From: Candidatus Aphodoplasma excrementigallinarum
GTDB taxonomy: Bacteria > Bacillota > Clostridia > UBA1381 > UMGS1253
Length of the DNA: 11,361 nt
Assembly (NCBI GenBank): GCA_018713805.1
Contig: DVOF01000057.1
Location: forward strand, 1 to 11,361
Reading direction: 5' to 3'
In this document: positions 7,162 to 11,361 of the stretch, piece after piece
Layout of the letters: each line of letters opens with the position of its first letter
How positions within the stretch are numbered: the first letter of the stretch is position 1
Notes under the pieces: model-generated
Told to the model about the DNA's origin: nothing
Database searches by the model: none
What the model saw: only the letters and a program-made list of their open reading frames with translations
Program-made: the position numbers and the translations under genes

Positions 7162-10100
7162 CTAAGGTAAAAGACTTAATTGCCGACTGCGACGATACAC
7201 TCTGCGCAGTCGAGCTATCCAAAATCAGCGTAAATAAGAAAGCGCGCACGATGGCGCTCAAGGTAGCGGACACGGTCACGCTCACCGAGCGCCAGCTTGC
7301 GGCTTTAAAGCATACATTCAAACGCACCTATAACCTCGACGACGTATTGATCGATATTGCGCCGGGGGGCGTGCTCAGCGACGTAGCGCTCCGCCAGCAG
7401 AAGGCGCAGGAAGATATCATCAAACAGTTCGAGGCGCAGCGCGGCGCAACCACAGTAAGCGAAGTGATTACCGGGCGCAAAATCAAAGGCGCGCTCCTCC
7501 CCCTTTCCGATGTCACGCCAGAGGCAGGCCGTGTCCGGACAAGCGGGCAGATTTTTGCCGTCGAATATTTGCAGCGGCGCGACAATTCGTGGATTGTGAC
7601 GTTTGACATCACGGATAAAAAATCCTCCATCGCAGTCAAACTGTTCTGCGACCTTGCGCCGCGCAAGAACCAGGACGGCTCATACGGCAAGCCGCGCGAC
7701 AGCGCGTCAAAGGAAAAGGTGGAAAAGCGGCTCAAGAAGGGCGTATGGGTGTCTGTATACGGCGATGTGGCGTACGACAAGTACTCGCGCGACACGGTGA
7801 TTACCGCCTATGACATCAATGAGCTGCCACCGCCGCCGGAAAAAGAGGACAACGCGCCGGAGAAGCGCGTCGAGCTGCATTTACATACGCAGATGTCGGC
7901 CATGGACGGCGTGTCCAGCGCGACCGACCTGATTGCACGGGCGGCAAAGTGGGGGCATAAGGCCGTCGCGGTTACAGACCACGGCGTAGTGCAGGCCTTC
8001 CCGGAGGCGGCGAAGGCCGCGAAAAAATATGGGATCAAAGTCCTCTACGGCGTAGAGGGCTATGTTGTCGACGACAAGGCGGCAATTGTGTTCAACCAGA
8101 AGCCATTTCCGCTCAAGGGCAGCTTTGTCATATTCGACCTCGAAACGACGGGTCTTTCGGCGGAAAAGAACTTCATCATAGAGATTGGCGCGGTCAAAAT
8201 CGTGAACGGAGAGGTAACGGACTCGTTTTCCACCTTTGTCGAGCCGCCCGTCCCGATTCCGCAAAAAATCACGGAGCTGACAAGTATCACAGACGCGATG
8301 GTCAAGGGCGCGCCAAAGGAGGAGCAAGCTGTCAGCGACTTCATGGCCTTCTGCGAGGGAAGCGTGCTGGTTGCGCACAATGCGCTCTTTGACACTGGCT
8401 TTATCCGCGCGAGCCTCGCGCGGCGCGGACAGCCCTTCCCCTATTGCTTTATCGACACAGTTGCGCTGAGCCGGAAGCTCTACCCCGAGCTGAAAAGCCA
8501 CAGGCTCAACAGCCTTGCCAAGCACTTGAAGGTCAAGCTGGATCACCACCACCGCGCGGTCGACGACGCGTTGGCGACGGCGCATATCTTTAAGCATATG
8601 CTGCGCAAGCTGTCCGACATGGGCGTAACGGACGTAAACGACCTAAACACCTGCTTCGGCGACAAAATCGACGTGCGGGGCGTACCGTCGCACCATATTA
8701 TCATTTTGGCGAAGAATCCGACCGGGCTCGAGAACCTGTACCGGCTTATCTCCGCGTCGCACCTCGACCACTTTTACCGGACGCCGCGTATGCCGAAAAG
8801 CGTTATCAACAAATACCGCGAGGGGCTGATTGTCGGCTCTGCCTGTGAGTCGGGCGAGTTGTACCAGGCCGTGTTCGGCGGGCGGAGCGAGCAGGAGATC
8901 GACGACATTGTGTCGTTTTACGACTATTTGGAAATCCAGCCGCTCGGCAACAACGAGTTTATGCTGCGCAATGGCCAGGTAGACAGCAAAGAGGACTTGC
9001 AGGATATCAATAAAAAGATCATCGAACTGGGCAGAAAGCATGGCAAACTGACCGTTGCGACGGGCGACGTACATTTCCTGGACCCGGAGGACGAGGTATT
9101 CCGGCGCGTACTGATGGCGGGCAAGGGCTTCGACGACGCGGACTTCCAGGCGCCGCTGTATCTGCGCACTACGGAGGAAATGCTCTCTGAGTTTACCTAT
9201 CTGGACGAAAAGACGGCCTACGAGGTGGTCGTTGAGAACCCAAACCGCATCAGCGATATGATTGAAGAATTGCAGCCCGTGCGCTCCGGCACGTATCCGC
9301 CGAGTATCGACGGCGCGCAGGAGGACATCATCCGCATGTCGCACGAAAAAGCGGTCGAAATCTACGGCGACCCGCTTCCGCAGCTGGTCAAGGAACGCAT
9401 GGACAAGGAGCTCAAGTCCATCACGACCTACGGCTTCTCCGTGATGTATATCATCGCGCAGAAGCTGGTGAGCAAGTCGCTCTCCGACGGGTACCTCGTC
9501 GGCTCGCGTGGGTCGGTCGGCTCGTCGTTTATCGCATTTTTGTCGGGTATCACGGAGGTAAACGCGCTCCCGGCGCACTATATCTGCAAAAACTGTAAAA
9601 ACCACGAGTTTGTCGACGACGGCTCCGGCCTTTCCGGCTGCGACCTGCCGGACAAGCTCTGCCCTGTGTGCGGGCAGCCTTATGCCAAAGACGGGCACGA
9701 CATCCCGTTTGAGACGTTTCTCGGCTTTGAGGGCGACAAGGAGCCGGATATCGACCTGAATTTTTCCGGCGAGTACCAGAGCGTCGCACACAAATACACC
9801 GAGGAGCTGTTCGGCGAAGGGCACGTGTTCCGCGCCGGCACGATCGGCACGATCGCGGAAAAGACGGCGTTTGGCTATGCGAAAAAATATTTTGAGGAAC
9901 GCTCCATCATCCCGCATAACTCGGAGCTGAAGCGCATTGCGCTCGGCTGTACGGGCGTAAAACGCACCACGGGCCAGCACCCGGGCGGCGTTATCATTGT
10001 GCCGAAGGCGAACGATATCCATCAGTTCTGCCCGGTGCAGCACCCGGCCGACGACGCGGACAGTACGATTATTACGACGCATTTCGACTACCACTCGATT

Positions 10101-11177
10101 CACGATAACCTGTTAAAGCTCGACATTCTCGGACACGATGATCCGACGGTTATCCGTATGTTGGAGGATTTGACCGGAATCGACGCAAAGACCATTCCAC
10201 TTGACGACAAGGAAACGCTGTCGCTGTTTTTAAACACCGACGCGCTCGGCGTTACGCCGGACGAAATCGGGAGCGAGGTCGGGACGTTCGGCGTGCCGGA
10301 GTTCGGGACGGAGTTTGTCCGCCAGATGCTGATCGACACGAAGCCGACGAAGTTTTCCGAGCTACTCCGCATTTCCGGCCTGTCGCACGGCACGGACGTG
10401 TGGCTCAACAATGCGCAAGACTATATCCGCAGCGGCGAGATCGTGCTTTCCGAGGCCATCTGTACGCGCGACGATATCATGATTTACCTCATGCACATGG
10501 GGCTTGCGCCGAAGCTGGCGTTCACCATCATGGAAAAGGTGCGTAAGGGCAAAGGGCTCACGCCGGAGGACGAGGTGGAGATGAAGGCGCACGACGTGCC
10601 GCAATGGTACATCGACTCGTGCAATAAAATCAAGTACATGTTCCCGAAGGCGCACGCCGTGGCGTATGTCATGATGGCGTTCCGCATTGCGTATTGCAAG
10701 GTGCATTACCCCATCGCCTATTACTGCGCGTACTTTACTATCCGCGCGCTTGGCGCGTTCGACGCACACCTGATGTGCCGCGGGATGGCGACGGTGCTCG
10801 ACGCGATGAAGGAAATCAAGCAAAACCCGGCCGCAACGCAGAAGGACAAGGATTTGTACACAACGCTGGAGCTGTGCCGCGAGATGTATGCGCGCGGGTT
10901 CGAGTTTTTGCCCGTTGATTTATACGAGTCGGACGCAAAGGACTTCCTGCCCAAGGACGGGAAAATCCTGCCCCCGCTTTCCAGTCTGCCAAATGTAAGC
11001 ATTGCGCAGGCGCAGGCGATCTGCGAAGAACGTGCGAAGGGCGAGTTCCACTCGGTCGAGGACTTACATATGCGGACAAAAATCAGTAAAAATGCACTCG
11101 ACACGCTCGAGCAGAACGGGTGCTTTAAGGGAATTCCGGAAAGCAGCCAGATGTCGCTGGCAGATTTACTGATATAA
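7158..11177 (+). CDS. polC: DNA polymerase III alpha subunit, PolC type
   Basis: PolC is the replicative polymerase of low-GC Gram-positive bacteria, with built-in proofreading. The 1339-residue order fits PolC: a short N-terminal region (1-120), an OB-fold (about 125-225), and the first part of PHP (237-320) with HLHTQMSAMDG at 241-251 and VTDHG at 272-276. Then comes an inserted DEDDh 3'-5' exonuclease (322-485) with FDLETTG at 326-332, HNALFDTGF at 407-415 and HHRAVDD at 464-470. The rest of PHP follows, with ATGDVHFLDPED at 634-645. In the polymerase core, VGSRGSVGSSF is at 781-791, a four-Cys zinc site uses C810, C813, C835 and C838, the catalytic PDIDLNFSG at 863-871 carries Asp864 and Asp866, and KLDILGHD at 987-994 carries the third Asp989. 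TGQHPGGVIIVP is at 938-949. All catalytic residues look intact. It is about 100 residues shorter than B. subtilis PolC (about 1437), apparently at the N-terminus. The C-terminus reads QMSLADLLI rather than the usual QLSLF. Confidence 0.98.
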   Translation: MTKVKDLIADCDDTLCAVELSKISVNKKARTMALKVADTVTLTERQLAALKHTFKRTYNLDDVLIDIAPGGVLSDVALRQQKAQEDIIKQFEAQRGATTVSEVITGRKIKGALLPLSDVTPEAGRVRTSGQIFAVEYLQRRDNSWIVTFDITDKKSSIAVKLFCDLAPRKNQDGSYGKPRDSASKEKVEKRLKKGVWVSVYGDVAYDKYSRDTVITAYDINELPPPPEKEDNAPEKRVELHLHTQMSAMDGVSSATDLIARAAKWGHKAVAVTDHGVVQAFPEAAKAAKKYGIKVLYGVEGYVVDDKAAIVFNQKPFPLKGSFVIFDLETTGLSAEKNFIIEIGAVKIVNGEVTDSFSTFVEPPVPIPQKITELTSITDAMVKGAPKEEQAVSDFMAFCEGSVLVAHNALFDTGFIRASLARRGQPFPYCFIDTVALSRKLYPELKSHRLNSLAKHLKVKLDHHHRAVDDALATAHIFKHMLRKLSDMGVTDVNDLNTCFGDKIDVRGVPSHHIIILAKNPTGLENLYRLISASHLDHFYRTPRMPKSVINKYREGLIVGSACESGELYQAVFGGRSEQEIDDIVSFYDYLEIQPLGNNEFMLRNGQVDSKEDLQDINKKIIELGRKHGKLTVATGDVHFLDPEDEVFRRVLMAGKGFDDADFQAPLYLRTTEEMLSEFTYLDEKTAYEVVVENPNRISDMIEELQPVRSGTYPPSIDGAQEDIIRMSHEKAVEIYGDPLPQLVKERMDKELKSITTYGFSVMYIIAQKLVSKSLSDGYLVGSRGSVGSSFIAFLSGITEVNALPAHYICKNCKNHEFVDDGSGLSGCDLPDKLCPVCGQPYAKDGHDIPFETFLGFEGDKEPDIDLNFSGEYQSVAHKYTEELFGEGHVFRAGTIGTIAEKTAFGYAKKYFEERSIIPHNSELKRIALGCTGVKRTTGQHPGGVIIVPKANDIHQFCPVQHPADDADSTIITTHFDYHSIHDNLLKLDILGHDDPTVIRMLEDLTGIDAKTIPLDDKETLSLFLNTDALGVTPDEIGSEVGTFGVPEFGTEFVRQMLIDTKPTKFSELLRISGLSHGTDVWLNNAQDYIRSGEIVLSEAICTRDDIMIYLMHMGLAPKLAFTIMEKVRKGKGLTPEDEVEMKAHDVPQWYIDSCNKIKYMFPKAHAVAYVMMAFRIAYCKVHYPIAYYCAYFTIRALGAFDAHLMCRGMATVLDAMKEIKQNPAATQKDKDLYTTLELCREMYARGFEFLPVDLYESDAKDFLPKDGKILPPLSSLPNVSIAQAQAICEERAKGEFHSVEDLHMRTKISKNALDTLEQNGCFKGIPESSQMSLADLLI

Positions 11178-11194
11178 ATTATAACCGAGCGTAT

Positions 11195-11214
11195 GCGGGA
11201 ACTCCCCCGCTTTT
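11195..11214 (+). terminator. Probable intrinsic terminator after polC
   Basis: GCGGG at 11195-11199 pairs with CCCGC at 11206-11210 around a six-base loop, directly followed by TTTT and then ACAAT. It begins 18 bases after the polC stop. The stem is short and the T-run is brief, so termination may be partial. Confidence 0.55.
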
Positions 11215-11233
11215 ACAATACCGAAGCTTGACT

Positions 11234-11249
11234 GCCACCAGATGGTGGT
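11234..11249. other. Small inverted repeat downstream of polC
   Basis: CCACCA (11235-11240) and TGGTGG (11243-11248) are complementary with two bases between them, and a G-T wobble can extend the stem by one pair. In RNA it would fold as a five-pair stem with a four-base loop. No T-run follows on either side. It lies between the two terminator-like structures. Its function is unknown; it may be chance. Confidence 0.45.
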
Positions 11250-11260
11250 GCTGAAACATT

Positions 11261-11300
11261 AACAAAACAGTCCCCTTTCATGAAAGGGGACTGTTTTGTT
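11261..11300. terminator. 40-base perfect palindrome, probable bidirectional terminator
   Basis: Bases 11261-11280 are the exact reverse complement of 11281-11300, with CATG at the centre. The core GTCCCCTTTCA / TGAAAGGGGAC (11270-11291) forms a stable stem, and TGTTTTGTT follows it. The mirror AACAAAACA precedes it, so both strands carry a T-rich tail. That is the usual form of a two-way rho-independent terminator. It separates the polC unit from the gene starting at 11347. Such perfect palindromes can also be copies of a dispersed genomic repeat, which cannot be judged from one copy. Confidence 0.75.
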
Positions 11301-11329
11301 GAGTAGAAATTGGGGTATGTATAGGGTGG

Positions 11330-11336
11330 AAGGAGG
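11330..11336 (+). promoter_or_regulatory. Ribosome binding site of the gene entering at the right edge
   Basis: AAGGAGG is a full Shine-Dalgarno sequence, ten bases before ATG 11347. It follows the palindrome by 29 bases, so the promoter of this gene must be short of space or lie within or upstream of the terminator region. Confidence 0.7.
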
Positions 11337-11346
11337 GGAAATAAAA

Positions 11347-11361
11347 ATGAAAAAAGGAATT
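11347..11361 (+). CDS. Start of a gene cut by the window end
   Basis: Only five codons are visible (MKKGI), preceded by a strong ribosome binding site. The lysine-rich start could open a signal peptide or any cytoplasmic protein; five residues do not allow a choice. It lies beyond the terminators, so it probably belongs to a different transcription unit from polC. It might be rimP, the usual gene after polC, but nothing visible supports that. Confidence 0.55.

Noticed and set aside
8643..10103. 486-codon open frame on the - strand, opposite polC
   Set aside because: It lies wholly inside polC, has an arginine- and valine-heavy composition typical of the reverse of GC-rich codons, and shows no recognisable domain. 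Strong third-position G/C bias explains its length.
11296..11323. Promoter for the gene at 11347 (TTGTTG at 11296-11301, TGTATA at 11318-11323)
   Set aside because: The spacing of 16 is acceptable, but both boxes are weak and the -35 would lie in the arm of the palindrome. Not enough to call.

Overview
The window is an almost gap-free block of bacterial housekeeping genes, all on the + strand. Its order is pyrH - frr - uppS - cdsA - dxr - rseP - ispG - nudix - polC, followed by a terminator region and the first five codons of another gene. PolC (the Gram-positive replicative polymerase), strong AAGGAGG-type ribosome binding sites, TTG starts and this gene order point to a Firmicute of class Clostridia. 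The DNA is moderately GC-rich by eye (not counted), with strong G/C preference at third codon positions. This suggests a GC-richer gut-type clostridial lineage, but the exact lineage cannot be read from the sequence.

Layout. Bases 1-28 look like the end of an intrinsic terminator, probably belonging to the gene before pyrH (usually tsf). A stable GC-rich hairpin (34-60) and a strong Shine-Dalgarno then lead into pyrH, which most likely starts at TTG 106. A 116-base, AT-richer gap separates pyrH from frr. From frr to polC the spacers are only 17-48 bases, and the last pair overlaps by 4 bases, so frr to polC reads as one transcription unit. After polC (11178-11346) there are three hairpins in about 110 bases: a terminator-like stem with TTTT, a small stem, and a 40-base perfect palindrome. 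A new ribosome binding site and ATG at 11347 follow.

How the genes fit together. PyrH makes UDP from UMP and Frr recycles ribosomes. UppS makes undecaprenyl diphosphate, the wall lipid carrier. Dxr and IspG are two steps of the MEP isoprenoid pathway that supplies UppS. CdsA makes CDP-diacylglycerol for phospholipids, and RseP is the site-2 intramembrane protease. PolC replicates the chromosome. The block thus ties envelope precursor supply to translation and replication. The Nudix gene between ispG and polC is the least standard member.

I see no CRISPR array, insertion sequence, prophage, tRNA or rRNA, and no sign of an undescribed multi-gene system. The points worth a second look are modest: the leader hairpin and TTG start of pyrH, the Nudix gene with a substituted Nudix box, a PolC with a short N-terminus and an altered C-terminal clamp-binding motif, an insert in RseP, and the palindrome after polC.
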